Assembly (NCBI RefSeq): GCF_014217565.1
Contig: NZ_CP043661.1
Coordinates: forward strand, 7,316,001-7,380,000
Direction of reading: 5' to 3'
Origin: Kribbella qitaiheensis
Lineage (GTDB): Bacteria; Actinomycetota; Actinomycetes; Propionibacteriales; Kribbellaceae
DNA: 64,000 bases
The translations under genes were made by a program, and so were the position numbers. Each line of letters starts with the position of its first letter. Position 1 is the first letter of the stretch. The notes under the pieces were generated by a model that saw only the letters and a program-made list of their open reading frames with translations, ran no database searches and was not told the DNA's origin. This document shows, one piece after another, positions 54,212-62,868 of this stretch.

Positions 54212-54572
54212 CCGGCTCCCCGGCTCCGTTCACTCCTGGTCCGACAGCGGCGGGTCGCCGGCTGTCGTTCCAGTGTGTCCGGCCCAGCGGCCGCGGAGAG
54301 CCGTCGCGGCCTTACGGCCCGTTGACGATTGTCGGCGGGCGGCGCTACAGTTTCAGTGTTCGAACAGATGTTCGATTGACCCCGTCCCCGGCTCGTCGGG
54401 AGACCGGCCGGGATCGATCGGGACAACTGGACGACTCCGGTGCGGAGTTGCGGCCGCATCGGTAACCGGTGGTCCCGGTGGGCCGGGCGCCGTGGTGGAC
54501 CTCGACCCCCACCTGGCGCCCACCCACCGGGCCGCTGCCCAGGGGAAGTTGGCACACAGGAGGCGATGGAGC
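54212..54572 (+). promoter_or_regulatory. Long upstream region with SOS-type (LexA) promoter
   Basis: TTGACG (54322-54327), 18 bases, TACAGT (54346-54351) form a promoter. TCGAACAGATGTTCGA (54360-54375) is a perfect match to the actinobacterial LexA box TCGAAC-N4-GTTCGA and covers the start of transcription. About 200 bases separate it from the DUF6504 gene, long for an actinobacterial leader; I see no credible small ORF in it. Confidence 0.8.
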
Positions 54573-54933
54573 ATGTGGGAGTTCGACGAAGCCGTTGAGG
54601 TGCGTTCAGGCGTCGTGGACGGCATCGAGACTCCAGAGCAGTTCCTGTGGCGTGGCCGGCTCTGGCGGGTCTGTGCCGTCGAGGCCCAGTGGGTGGAGAC
54701 CGCCGCCTGGTGGGAGCGCGGCGTGATCGGCTCAGGGGTCGGAGTGGCGACCGCCACCGCGGTAGCGGGATCGTCCGCGGGCCGTCGGAGTGTTGGACGC
54801 TGACTGGGGGCCGCAACGGGCGGTCTTCCGGGTAGAGGCGGGGTGCGGCCGGCACGGTCGTCGCGAGATGTTCGATCTCGCGCACGACCCGGACTCCGGC
54901 CGCTGGCAACTGGAGAGGGTGACGGACCGATGA
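54573..54933 (+). CDS. DUF6504 family protein, frame broken by one extra G
   Basis: ATG 54573 with GGAGG nine bases upstream: MWEFDEAVEVRSGVVDGIETPEQFLWRGRLWRVCAVEAQWVETAAWWERG. As printed it ends early in SAGRRSVGR. Taking one G from 54779-54781 yields AAVGVLDADWGPQRAVFRVEAGCGRHGRREMFDLAHDPDSGRWQLERVTDR, and its stop overlaps the next ATG (ATGA), supporting the correction (119 residues). DUF6504 proteins are found beside Y-family or error-prone polymerase genes in actinobacteria. Here the polymerase is not adjacent, but the LexA box upstream points to damage control. Confidence 0.82.
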
Positions 54934-55403
54934 CAGTTTCACCGGTTTCACCGGCAGCCGCTGGTTCGGCAAGCCGCGACCTGTCCCGCGCTCGTGCTGC
55001 GCTGGCAGAGGCTCGCGAGTCCGCCGACCACCTGCTGAAGTACTCGAGCGCTCACGTGGCAGCCCTTCGGGTCGCCGCGGCCGTGCTCGCCGTCCGGGCC
55101 CGCCCGGTGCGTTCCGGTCCCCGGCGACGCGTCCAGCGCAACGCCTGGGTGCTGCTCGCCGAGGTCGCCCCGGAGTTCGGCGAGTGGGCCAGCTTCTTCG
55201 CGGCCGGCGCGACCCAGCGAGCGGCAGCGGAGGCCGGCCTGGAGCGAGCCGTCACGACCCGCGAGGCCGACGACCTGGTCCGAGCCGCGGAGACGTTCTA
55301 CAACCTCGTCGAATCCAGCCTGCACATCGCGACCCAGTCGTCCCTGTCCGACACCTTCGCCCCGGAATCAGTGCTGGCCCAGCCCTGGATGCAGGCCAGC
55401 TGA
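54930..55403 (+). CDS. SAV_6107-family HEPN-domain protein
   Basis: A 157-residue all-helical protein: LSRARAALAEARESADHLLKYSSAHVAALRVAAAVLAVRARPV, RRRVQRNAWVLLAEVAPEFGEWASFFAAGATQRAAAEAGLERAVTTREADDLVRAAETFYNLVE. The R-x4-6-H motif typical of RNase HEPN toxins is not obvious, so a structural or adaptor role is possible. Start ATG 54930 overlaps the DUF6504 stop. Presumably under the same LexA-type promoter. Confidence 0.85.
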   Translation: MTVSPVSPAAAGSASRDLSRARAALAEARESADHLLKYSSAHVAALRVAAAVLAVRARPVRSGPRRRVQRNAWVLLAEVAPEFGEWASFFAAGATQRAAAEAGLERAVTTREADDLVRAAETFYNLVESSLHIATQSSLSDTFAPESVLAQPWMQAS

Positions 55404-55481
55404 CCTCGGTCGACTGGCGTTGGTGGGGTGGGAAGTAGGGTGTTGCCCGCAGCGGGTTCGTAGCCGAGGAGGGCATTCACG

Positions 55482-56228
55482 ATGGTCGACCGACGTCGCC
55501 GCTCGGTACGTACGGCGCTGGTCGCCGAGGCCCTGCGAGTAGCACTGGCCGGCCGAGCACGGATCGATCCCGGAACCGGGTTGGACATTGTCGACCTCGG
55601 CGGCGGTACTGGCGGATTCGCCGTACCGCTGGCCGTCGAAGGGCACCGGGTGACGGTTGTCGACCCGAGCCCCGATGCGTTGGCCTCGCTCGAACGCCGG
55701 GCCAGTGATGAGGGTGTCAGCAAGCTCGTGCATGGCGTGCAAGGTGATGCCGCCGAGCTGCCTGGGCTCGCGGGGGAGTCGAGCGCGGATGCCGTGCTCT
55801 GCCACGGTGTGCTCGAGGTCGTCGACGATCCCGCTCAGGCATTGCAGGCGATGGCTTCGGTCCTTCGTGAGGGTGGCGTGCTCAGCCTGTTGGTTGCCCA
55901 GCGCAACGCTGTCGTCCTGGCTCGCGCCCTCGCCGGACACCTCGCCGAGGCGAAGCTCGCGTTGCAGGGTGCGGACGGCCGCTGGGGTCCGTCGGACCCG
56001 ATGCCCCGCCGCTTCGACGAAGCCGGTATCACAGCACTACTTGCTGAAGCAGGCTTCATGGTGCACACGATCCATGGCGTACGGACGTTCACGGACCTGG
56101 TCCCGTCCGCCTTCGTCGACTCCGAACCAGGCGCCGCCGAAGCCCTCGCCGACCTGGAACGCTCCGCCAGCCAGCACCCAGCCTTCCGCGCCATAGCCAC
56201 CCAACTCCACATCCTCGCCACCCGCTGA
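55482..56228 (+). CDS. Class I SAM-dependent methyltransferase
   Basis: A 248-residue methyltransferase: VDLGGGTGGFAVPLAVEGHRVTVVDPSPDAL is the SAM-binding motif I and acidic loop, VQGDAAELPG motif II, ADAVLCHGVLEVVDDPAQALQAMASVLREGGVLSLL motif III and post. The C-terminal region has FDEAGITALLAEAGFMVHTIHGVRTFTDLVP. The layout matches small-molecule or quinone-type methyltransferases; target unknown. TAGGGT near 55436 may be its -10, with GAGGAGG before ATG 55482. Confidence 0.9.
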   Translation: MVDRRRRSVRTALVAEALRVALAGRARIDPGTGLDIVDLGGGTGGFAVPLAVEGHRVTVVDPSPDALASLERRASDEGVSKLVHGVQGDAAELPGLAGESSADAVLCHGVLEVVDDPAQALQAMASVLREGGVLSLLVAQRNAVVLARALAGHLAEAKLALQGADGRWGPSDPMPRRFDEAGITALLAEAGFMVHTIHGVRTFTDLVPSAFVDSEPGAAEALADLERSASQHPAFRAIATQLHILATR

Positions 56229-56586
56229 CCCGCCCCGGCCTCCGCCTTCGCTGGTGCTTGGTGGGCTGGTCTTGGTGACTTGGTGTGTTTGGGGTGGGGG
56301 AGGGCGGGTGTTGGTGGGGTGGGCAGTGTCGGGAGTGGTGGCGTGTCGGCTACTGGGAGTGGTGGGTGGGGTGTGAGAAAGGCCGCTGGGATTGGAGTGG
56401 ATTACGGGGTAGTGACGGTGGAATGTCGGGGGTTTGAGGGGGGAAGGGAGGGAAAACGGGTTGATTACGGTGTGGAGTTGCCGGACCGTGACGCGCGGGA
56501 GGGGCAGTCAGGGTTTCGTGGACCGCACCGGCGGCCTAGACTGGACTCGGCCTATCGAGATCGCGCTCACCATGGAGGGATCGACG
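56229..56586. other. G/T-rich spacer upstream of the DUF3040 gene
   Basis: About 360 bases, almost entirely G and T on the + strand from 56250 to 56470 (TTGGTGTGTTTGGGGTGG and similar), with no gene or exact repeat. The same strand asymmetry is seen at 6.3-6.6 kb. A promoter for the DUF3040 gene probably lies near 56540-56570. Confidence 0.5.
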
Positions 56587-56991
56587 GTGCCCCTCTCGGA
56601 AGAAGAGCAGCGCCAGTTCGAGCAGCTCGAACGCGCCCTCGCAGCGGAAGACCCCAAGTTCGTCTCCGCCATGCGAGGAACCAATGTGCGCTTGTACTAC
56701 AAGCGCCGGGCAATTCTTGCCGGCGTCGGATTCGTGCTGGGCATCGTGATTCTGATGGCCGGCGCGATCATCCCCAACACCATCATCGGAGTCTTCGGCT
56801 TCATCGTGATGGTCGCCTGCCTCTACATCGCCGCGCTGAGCATGAAGCGCATCAGCAACGCCGGCGACGCGGACGACCTCCCGCCGCCTCCGCCGCAGTC
56901 CAAACGGCACCGGACAAAACATGACTCGTCCGGCAGCTTCATGGAGCGGATGGAAGACCGCTGGCGTCGCCGCCGCGACGAGGATCTCTGA
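56587..56991 (+). CDS. DUF3040 membrane protein
   Basis: A 134-residue small membrane protein: VPLSEEEQRQFEQLERALAAEDPKFVSAM is the conserved DUF3040 N-terminus, two helices follow (AILAGVGFVLGIVILMAGAII and IIGVFGFIVMVACLYIAALSM), and a Pro/Arg-rich tail. GTG 56587 has GGAGG eight to nine bases upstream; ATG 56572 in frame is weaker. Found near mraZ in most actinobacteria, probably membrane-associated with division or wall synthesis, but unproven. Confidence 0.9.
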   Translation: MPLSEEEQRQFEQLERALAAEDPKFVSAMRGTNVRLYYKRRAILAGVGFVLGIVILMAGAIIPNTIIGVFGFIVMVACLYIAALSMKRISNAGDADDLPPPPPQSKRHRTKHDSSGSFMERMEDRWRRRRDEDL

Positions 56992-57027
56992 CGCCCCGAC
57001 CGGCCCCGCAGGGCTGACCGACACCCG

Positions 57028-57062
57028 AACCACACCCACGCCTAGGCGCCGGGTGTGGTTTT
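57028..57062 (+). terminator. Rho-independent-type terminator after the DUF3040 gene
   Basis: AACCACACCC (57028-57037) and GGGTGTGGTT (57051-57060) form a perfect 10-bp stem with a 13-base loop, followed by TT. Located 37 bases after the DUF3040 stop. Confidence 0.8.
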
Positions 57063-57137
57063 GCCCAAGAGCACACCTCCCTGCCCGTACTACGCCCGTC
57101 GGCGTCCGCACTTGCTTGTGGGATGCGCCAAGCACTG

Positions 57138-57179
57138 ACGTTCGAAGGACCGGAGGGATGCCCCCGGTCCTTCGAACGT
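57138..57179. terminator. Long perfect hairpin after the transglutaminase operon
   Basis: ACGTTCGAAGGACCGG (57138-57153) and CCGGTCCTTCGAACGT (57164-57179) pair perfectly over 16 bases, with loop AGGGATGCCC. It lies 52 bases beyond the - strand transglutaminase stop, a likely terminator for that operon, although no U run follows. Confidence 0.7.
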
Positions 57180-57230
57180 GTGCGTGAACTTTGCCGAGCT
57201 CGACCAACCCGCGCCAGCGCGGCGGGATGG

Positions 57231-59594
57231 CTAGTTGGCGTGCCGGCCGCGACCGGGAAGTAGGAACGAGCGAAGGCGAGCCAACGCCAGGTCGAACTCG
57301 TCGAGGAGGTCGGAGGCCTCGCTGCTGCCCCGGTTGAGATACCAGCGCCACGACGGCGGGAGCAGTCTCGCCCGCCATCGACGGACGAATTTCGCTTGAC
57401 CCCACAAGGCCTTGCGGACAGTGCGGGCTTCCGCGCGCAGGTCCACCTGCAAGTCGGTGAGCCCGGCGTACCGGACCGCTTCGAGCCCGCGGGCCAGTCG
57501 CACCGCTGCCGGGTGGGCGTCCGCGGGCAGTTCGGAGACCAGCCAGTCGCCAATTTGCCGTGGAGTCGCCGTATCCGACCAGTCGAGGCCGAGATCGCGC
57601 GTGGTGTCACGAATCTCTGCCCACAGACCTTCGACCCCAGCACGTCCCGGTGCGCGAGCGAATCGCTTGCGCCTGGTCAGCACGCGGATCAGCCAAGGGA
57701 TACAGAGCAACAGCAGGACGCCGAGCATCAGCCCGATCGCCTTGCCGCCGCCGTTGGTGAACCAGTTGCCGGCGTCGATCGGCCCGGCGCCCGCGGTGTC
57801 CGGCACGTCTTTCGGGTTCTTCGGCTTGCTGATGTCGGGGGACTCCCCATCGCCCGGCGTGGAGGGTGCCGACGTGGGTGCGGTGGTCGGCGTATTGATG
57901 GCCGCGCCGGCAGAATCGGTCCAACTCGGCGTGGTCGCGGCGCGGGTCGGCGGCGTCGGCTCGAACCGCACCCAGCCGACGCCCTGGAAGTACAGCTCCG
58001 GCCACGCGTGCATGTCGTGCATCCGGACGATGTGCTGGCCGTCCTTGCCGGCCTGTCCCGGCAGGAACCCGATCCCGACCCGGGCCGGAATGCCCAGCGT
58101 GCGGGCCATCAGCGCCATCCCGGTGGCGAACTGCTCGCAGTACCCGGACTTGTTCTTCAGCAGGAAGTCGCTCAGCGCGCGCATCCCGCTGCCGTGGCCG
58201 TTCTCGGTGCTGTAGACGTAGTCGCCGTCGGTACGGAACCACTTCTGCAGCAGCGCGGCCTCTTCGAACATGTTGCCCTTGGCACCGGCCGTGACCTGCT
58301 TGGCGAGATCCTTGATCTTCGGGTCCGTGCGGGACGGCACGTCGCTGGTGTACTGGTCCGGCTCGCCGCCGGGCGTGCTGTCGAACAGTTGCTGCGCCGT
58401 GGGCCGCATGTCGTACGACGTGAGGTTGTAGTTCTGACCGCCGACGACCTGACCGTTCGACGAGACCACGTCGAGGGCGCTGGCGTCGTACTTCCACCGG
58501 TTCTTCAACGAGATCGAGTGCAGCGGATACGGCACCGGCGCGAATTGGGACCGGAAGGTGCGGGACACGTCGATCTGCATCTTCGTGGTCTGCACTTTGC
58601 TCAGGTCGCCGGTGTAGCCGGGCGGTCCGCTCAGATCACCGGAGATCTTGCGGCCACTCTGTCGGGGCGAGATCCGCCAGGTGTTGCCGTCGAACAGGTC
58701 GAGTGCGGTGAGCCGGAGGTAGGTACCGGCGGAGGGGCCGCCCGTGTAGGTCAGTGCGGTGACGTTGTCGCCGCGCTTGAGGTTCTTGCCCATGTCGAGC
58801 ATCGGGTCGGTCGCCGAGATCGACGCGCCGACTCCGTTGCCGGCCCCGGAGCCGGCCAGACCGTTGCCGATGACACCTTCCGGCAGGGCGGGCAGCAACG
58901 CGGGGAGCAGGGCTGCGAGTGCGACGACACTCAGCCCGATCCGGCGACCGGCCTGTCCCAGCGCCGAAGCCTCAACCGGTTCGGCGGCGTCCAGATGCGA
59001 GACACCGGAGATCCGGCGGCCCCATCTGCTCAGCCTGGTGCGTCCCTCGGCCGACAGCAGAACGATGTAGCCGATGGCCGGCGGGATGAACAGCAATGCG
59101 GGCAGTCCACCGTGCACAGTCGCCGCCGGCACGGTGTACATGGTCAGAAGCAACAGCCCTGCCCACGCGGCCTGCTTCAGCTGTACTGCGATCAGGTGGA
59201 TCAGCAGGCCGGTCACGGAGATCACCGAAACGGCGAACAGGGTCAGGTGCGAGTCGGGCGGCAGCGGTGCGCTGAAGCGATTGATCGAGTCCATCGCGTT
59301 CACCAGCTGCTGGTTGTACTCGACGACCGTCTGCTTCCACGGCACCAGCCCGAACCGCAACGTGTCGCGGAGGAAGAAGAACGCGATCAGCTCGACCAGC
59401 ACGACGAGCTGCACGACCGGTACGACGAACCGTGGCACGCGCAGGTTCTGCAGGCCGATCCCGACGCCGGTGACGGCAGCGCAGAAGAACGCACTGATGA
59501 AGAGGAAAGGCCCGGAGAACACCGGGGTCAGCACGAGCGAGCCGAGGACGGTGGCTCCCCAGGCGGCGAAGGAGATCCTCACGTGACCGGTCAT
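57231..59594 (-). CDS. TgpA-like transglutaminase membrane protein (DUF3488 + transglutaminase + DUF4129)
   Basis: A 787-residue membrane protein. The first 230 residues have about five to six helices (DUF3488/TgpA_N: FAAWGATVLGSLVLTPVFSGPFLFISAFFCAAV). The extracytoplasmic transglutaminase core has YCEQFATGMALMARTLGIPARVGIGFLPG (catalytic Cys) and HDMHAWPELYFQGVGWVRFEPTPP (His and Asp). A Ser/Thr/Pro linker and a further helix (AIGLMLGVLLLLCIPWLIRVLTRR) lead to a DUF4129-like C-terminal segment. The same three-gene module with DUF58 and MoxR is conserved in actinobacteria and thought to act on cell-surface proteins. Overlaps the DUF58 gene by four bases. Confidence 0.92.
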   Translation of the reverse strand: MTGHVRISFAAWGATVLGSLVLTPVFSGPFLFISAFFCAAVTGVGIGLQNLRVPRFVVPVVQLVVLVELIAFFFLRDTLRFGLVPWKQTVVEYNQQLVNAMDSINRFSAPLPPDSHLTLFAVSVISVTGLLIHLIAVQLKQAAWAGLLLLTMYTVPAATVHGGLPALLFIPPAIGYIVLLSAEGRTRLSRWGRRISGVSHLDAAEPVEASALGQAGRRIGLSVVALAALLPALLPALPEGVIGNGLAGSGAGNGVGASISATDPMLDMGKNLKRGDNVTALTYTGGPSAGTYLRLTALDLFDGNTWRISPRQSGRKISGDLSGPPGYTGDLSKVQTTKMQIDVSRTFRSQFAPVPYPLHSISLKNRWKYDASALDVVSSNGQVVGGQNYNLTSYDMRPTAQQLFDSTPGGEPDQYTSDVPSRTDPKIKDLAKQVTAGAKGNMFEEAALLQKWFRTDGDYVYSTENGHGSGMRALSDFLLKNKSGYCEQFATGMALMARTLGIPARVGIGFLPGQAGKDGQHIVRMHDMHAWPELYFQGVGWVRFEPTPPTRAATTPSWTDSAGAAINTPTTAPTSAPSTPGDGESPDISKPKNPKDVPDTAGAGPIDAGNWFTNGGGKAIGLMLGVLLLLCIPWLIRVLTRRKRFARAPGRAGVEGLWAEIRDTTRDLGLDWSDTATPRQIGDWLVSELPADAHPAAVRLARGLEAVRYAGLTDLQVDLRAEARTVRKALWGQAKFVRRWRARLLPPSWRWYLNRGSSEASDLLDEFDLALARLRSFLLPGRGRHAN

Positions 59595-60877
59595 GCGATC
59601 CTTCCGCTCCGCAGTCCGAGGGTGGACCACACGGTCGGGAGATGGTCACCGCGCTGCACTCTGGCTACCCGCCAGCCGTTGCGGCGCAGTTCGTTCTCGG
59701 TGGCATCAGTGGCGGCGGTCAGCCGGGCGGACTTCTCAGTGCCTTCCGCGCCTACCGACCAGCTTGCCGCATCGAGCAAGAGCGCCACCCCGGTCGCCTG
59801 GCTGGTGCGCCACCGGTTCAGCGAGGTGATGTCCTCGGAGCTACAGGCGCCGACGATCGCGACCACCAGACTCGGCTCCTGGATGTGCCGGTCGACCGTC
59901 AGCAGCGGGCCGATCTCGGCGTACTTGTGTTCCTCGACGGTCGCGCACTCAGTCAGCAACTGCTGGCTGTTCAGCGGCTGGTGCACCGCGGTCGAACTGC
60001 GATGGCTGATCGCGGACAGCGTGGTCGGCCCGCCCAGCAGTGTGGTCACGTAGCCGCGCCGGATCCGGTCGGTGCCGACCGAAGCGGCAGCGCTGACTGC
60101 CCATTCGAGACTGGACGACGGGCCGTGTCCGTGGTGCGAAACGGTGCGTGCGTCCAGGAAGATCGCGCAGCGGCTCTGCCACGGCTGCTCCTCGCGGCGG
60201 ACCATCAGCGACCCACGCCGTGCGGTGGAACGCCAGTGCACCCGCCGCAGGTCGTCGCCGTCGCGGTACTCGCGAACGGTGGCGTCCTCCTCACCGGCGG
60301 ACGCGATCGCGCGCGGACGGTTCTCGCCGGAGCCCGCCCGGTCCGCACCGAGCCGGACCTCGGGCAGTCTGTACACCCGGGGTGTCACCAGCAGGTGCTG
60401 GCTCCGGGTGAACGTCCGGCTGGTCTCCACCAGCCCGAACGGGTCGGCGACGGTCAGCATCAGGGGGCCGACCTGGAACAGTCCCCGGACATCCGACTTC
60501 ACCGGGTAGGTGACAGTACGCCGCCAGTTCGGGCTGACGCGGTCCACGACGAACCGCGGCCGGTGCCCAAGGACATAAGGAATACGGTCCTCGAGCAGGA
60601 GCAGCCCTGCAGGCATCCGTCCCTGGTTGGTCAGGGTCAGCTCCACCGTCGCCTGTGTGCCGACCGGGACCTGGTCCGGCGCCAGGCTGCGCCGCACTTG
60701 CAGGCGCAGCCGGGTCCGGCCTACTACCAACGCTGCCACGATCGGCAGCGCCACCAGGAGGATGCCGACGCGGAGTAGATCCTTCTGGCCAAGTAGCAAC
60801 GCACAAAGAGAAGCAGTGATCCCGGCTGCGACGAAGGCCCGCCCCCTGGTGGTCAGCCCGCGCAGTGCCTGCCGCAT
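59591..60877 (-). CDS. DUF58 domain protein
   Basis: A 428-residue protein with two N-terminal helices (FVAAGITASLCALLLGQ, LLRVGILLVALPIVAALVVG). Beta-rich middle, then the DUF58 core GSGENRPRAIASAGEEDATVREYRDGDDLRRVHWRSTARRGSLMVRREEQPWQSRCAIFLDARTV, where YRDGDDLRRVHWRSTAR is the family signature. The following von Willebrand-like part completes it. Partner of MoxR ATPase and transglutaminase in one operon; the exact mechanism is unknown. Confidence 0.93.
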   Translation of the reverse strand: MRQALRGLTTRGRAFVAAGITASLCALLLGQKDLLRVGILLVALPIVAALVVGRTRLRLQVRRSLAPDQVPVGTQATVELTLTNQGRMPAGLLLLEDRIPYVLGHRPRFVVDRVSPNWRRTVTYPVKSDVRGLFQVGPLMLTVADPFGLVETSRTFTRSQHLLVTPRVYRLPEVRLGADRAGSGENRPRAIASAGEEDATVREYRDGDDLRRVHWRSTARRGSLMVRREEQPWQSRCAIFLDARTVSHHGHGPSSSLEWAVSAAASVGTDRIRRGYVTTLLGGPTTLSAISHRSSTAVHQPLNSQQLLTECATVEEHKYAEIGPLLTVDRHIQEPSLVVAIVGACSSEDITSLNRWRTSQATGVALLLDAASWSVGAEGTEKSARLTAATDATENELRRNGWRVARVQRGDHLPTVWSTLGLRSGRIA

Positions 60878-60880
60878 GTC

Positions 60881-61861
60881 TCAGTCCCGACGGTTGCGGG
60901 GGAGCGGCACGGACGCCACCAGCCCGGAGATGATGTCTGCGGCTCCACGTCCACCGAGGTGAGCCTCGGCGGCCGGCAGCACCCGGTGCGAGAGCACTGG
61001 TACGGCGAGCTCCTGGATGTCGTCCGGCAGCACGAACTCGCGGGCGTCGAGTGCGGCAGCGGCGCGGGCGGCGCGGACCAGGTGCAGGGTGGCTCGCGGG
61101 CTGGCGCCCAGCCGGAGCTCCTGCGACCGGCGAGTGGCGCCGACCAGAGCCACGGCGTACTCCTTCACCGACTCCGACACGTGCACCGAGTGCACTGTCT
61201 TCACCAGGCGCAGGATCTGCTGGCCGTCCGTCACCGGCTGCAGCGTCAGCAGTGGCTCGGCGGCAGCGTGCCCGTCGAGCATCCGCAGCTCCGCGGCCGG
61301 CTCCGGGTAGCCCATCGAGAGCCGGGCCATGAAGCGGTCGCGCTGTGCTTCCGGAAGGGGATAGGTCCCCTCCATCTCGATCGGGTTCTGCGTCGCGATC
61401 ACCATGAACGGCGCTTCCAGCTGGTACGTCGTGGTGTCGACGGTGACCTGACGCTCCTCCATCGACTCCAGCAGCGCTGCCTGGGTCTTCGGTGAGGCAC
61501 GGTTGATCTCGTCGCCGACGACGATGTTCGCGAACACCGCGCCGGGCTTGAACTCGAAGTCGCGGACCTCCTGGTTGAACACCGAGACACCGGTGATGTC
61601 CGACGGCAGTAGGTCCGGGGTGAACTGAATCCGGCGCACGGTGCAGTCGATCGACCTGGCCAGCGCCTTCGCGAGCATCGTCTTACCGACGCCCGGTACG
61701 TCCTCGATGAGTAGATGTCCTTCGGCGAGCAGCACGGTGATTGCTACTTCGACCACATCGGGTTTGCCTTCGATCACAGTCTCGATGGCTCGGCGGACCC
61801 GTCCCGCCACCTCTGTCAGCTCGTCGAAATCCATGGCCGAGCTGGTCGCGGTGGTGCTCAC
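60881..61861 (-). CDS. MoxR-family AAA ATPase
   Basis: A 326-residue AAA+ ATPase: Walker A EDVPGVGKTMLAKALA, sensor/Walker B VVGDEINRASPKTQAALLESMEE, then FMVIATQNPIEMEGTYPLPEAQRDRFMARLSMGYP and GASPRATLHLVRAARAAA. MoxR proteins act as chaperones that mature or regulate membrane-linked enzymes, here the DUF58 and transglutaminase proteins downstream in the same operon. GTG 61861 is favoured because GGGGAGG lies seven bases upstream, although an open frame extends to 62335 and ATG 61963 is possible. Confidence 0.93.
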   Translation of the reverse strand: MSTTATSSAMDFDELTEVAGRVRRAIETVIEGKPDVVEVAITVLLAEGHLLIEDVPGVGKTMLAKALARSIDCTVRRIQFTPDLLPSDITGVSVFNQEVRDFEFKPGAVFANIVVGDEINRASPKTQAALLESMEERQVTVDTTTYQLEAPFMVIATQNPIEMEGTYPLPEAQRDRFMARLSMGYPEPAAELRMLDGHAAAEPLLTLQPVTDGQQILRLVKTVHSVHVSESVKEYAVALVGATRRSQELRLGASPRATLHLVRAARAAAALDAREFVLPDDIQELAVPVLSHRVLPAAEAHLGGRGAADIISGLVASVPLPRNRRD

Positions 61862-62033
61862 CCTTGGTCCTCCCCTTTGGTTGATGGCCGACTCATTCTG
61901 ACCCGGGGTAGGGGTCGGGCCTAGATCCCCGTGCGTTTCGTTACCAGTCGTTTCGGAGTTCATCGAAATGGCCCTCACCCGCAGTTGCCGATCCGTGACC
62001 TCCAGCGTACGGCGCGCCGAAACGAGGGCGGAG

Positions 62034-62100
62034 TGGGGCGTAGTTGGTTGACGGTGGGGCAAAGTGGAGTAAGGTGGAGCGCAGTGGTACTGAAATGGTG
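62034..62100 (+). promoter_or_regulatory. MraZ operator array and mraZ promoter
   Basis: TGGTT, TGGGG, TGGAG, TGGAG and TGGTA begin at 62045, 62055, 62065, 62075 and 62085, exactly 10 bases apart, with another TGGGG at 62034. MraZ is known to bind TGGGN repeats spaced by five bases. TTGACG (62048-62053) and TAAGGT (62070-62075) look like the -35 and -10 of the mraZ promoter, overlapped by the boxes, hence autoregulation. Confidence 0.75.
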
Positions 62101-62147
62101 GAGATAGCTCGACCTGAGACGGAGAGACCGCAACGGGGAGGTGGAGC

Positions 62148-62579
62148 GTGTTCCTTGGAACGCACTTCCCCAAGCTCGACGACAAGGGCCGACTGTTCCT
62201 GCCGGCGAAGTTCCGGGACGAGCTTTCGGAGGGCCTGGTGATCACTCGTGGACAAGAGCGGTCGCTGTCCGTGTGGCCCGAAGCAGAGTTCGTCCAACTG
62301 ACAGAGCAGTTGAAGCAGGCTCCGATCACCAACAAAGGTGCCCGGGACTACCTGCGGATGTTGTTCGCCGGTGCCTCGAACGAGGTGCCGGACAAACAAG
62401 GCAGGGTCACCATCCCGCCGATGCTGCGCGATTACGCGGGACTTGATCGCGACTGTGTCGTCATCGGGGCGATGAACAGGGTGGAGATCTGGAACACGGA
62501 GAGCTGGAACCGGTACTCCGAGGAGCAGGAGCAGGCATTCGCCGATCTGTCCGAGGAGGTCCTGCCCGGCATCTTCTGA
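62148..62579 (+). CDS. mraZ: Transcriptional regulator MraZ
   Basis: A 143-residue protein with two SpoVT/AbrB-like halves: FLGTHFPKLDDKGRLFLPAKFRDELSEGLVITRGQERSLSVWPEAEF and NEVPDKQGRVTIPPMLRDYAGLDRDCVVIGAMNRVEIWN. The DxxGRxxxPxxxR motif is repeated in each. It heads the division and cell-wall cluster and represses it through the TGGGN boxes. GTG 62148 with GGGGAGGTGGA upstream. Intact. Confidence 0.97.
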   Translation: MFLGTHFPKLDDKGRLFLPAKFRDELSEGLVITRGQERSLSVWPEAEFVQLTEQLKQAPITNKGARDYLRMLFAGASNEVPDKQGRVTIPPMLRDYAGLDRDCVVIGAMNRVEIWNTESWNRYSEEQEQAFADLSEEVLPGIF

Positions 62580-62868
62580 GCATCCCGACGACAACCGCGG
62601 CAACCGGAGCACAGACCGTCCGGTGAGATCACGGGTCCGACTTCCGACCTCGGTGTTGACGCCACTTCCCCGGCGCCAAGACAAGAGGTACTTCCCCGGA
62701 GGGCGAACCCGCGATCTGACCGGACGAAACTCCACCCGCACTTCCGCCCCAGCAGGACGGCACGGCAAGGCAGTCAAAACCTGCGGGGGCAGGGTCGCTC
62801 CCGCTGCTATCGAAGGGTCGAGATGAGCGGCGTTGAGCGCGGTGTGCAGGGATCGGTGGGCTGACGCC
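62580..62868. other. Spacer between mraZ and rsmH
   Basis: Nearly 290 bases with no gene. TTGACG near 62655 may be a -35 of an internal promoter; no matching -10 is convincing. GGTGGG lies before the rsmH ATG. No repeat of the MraZ boxes is seen. Confidence 0.4.
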
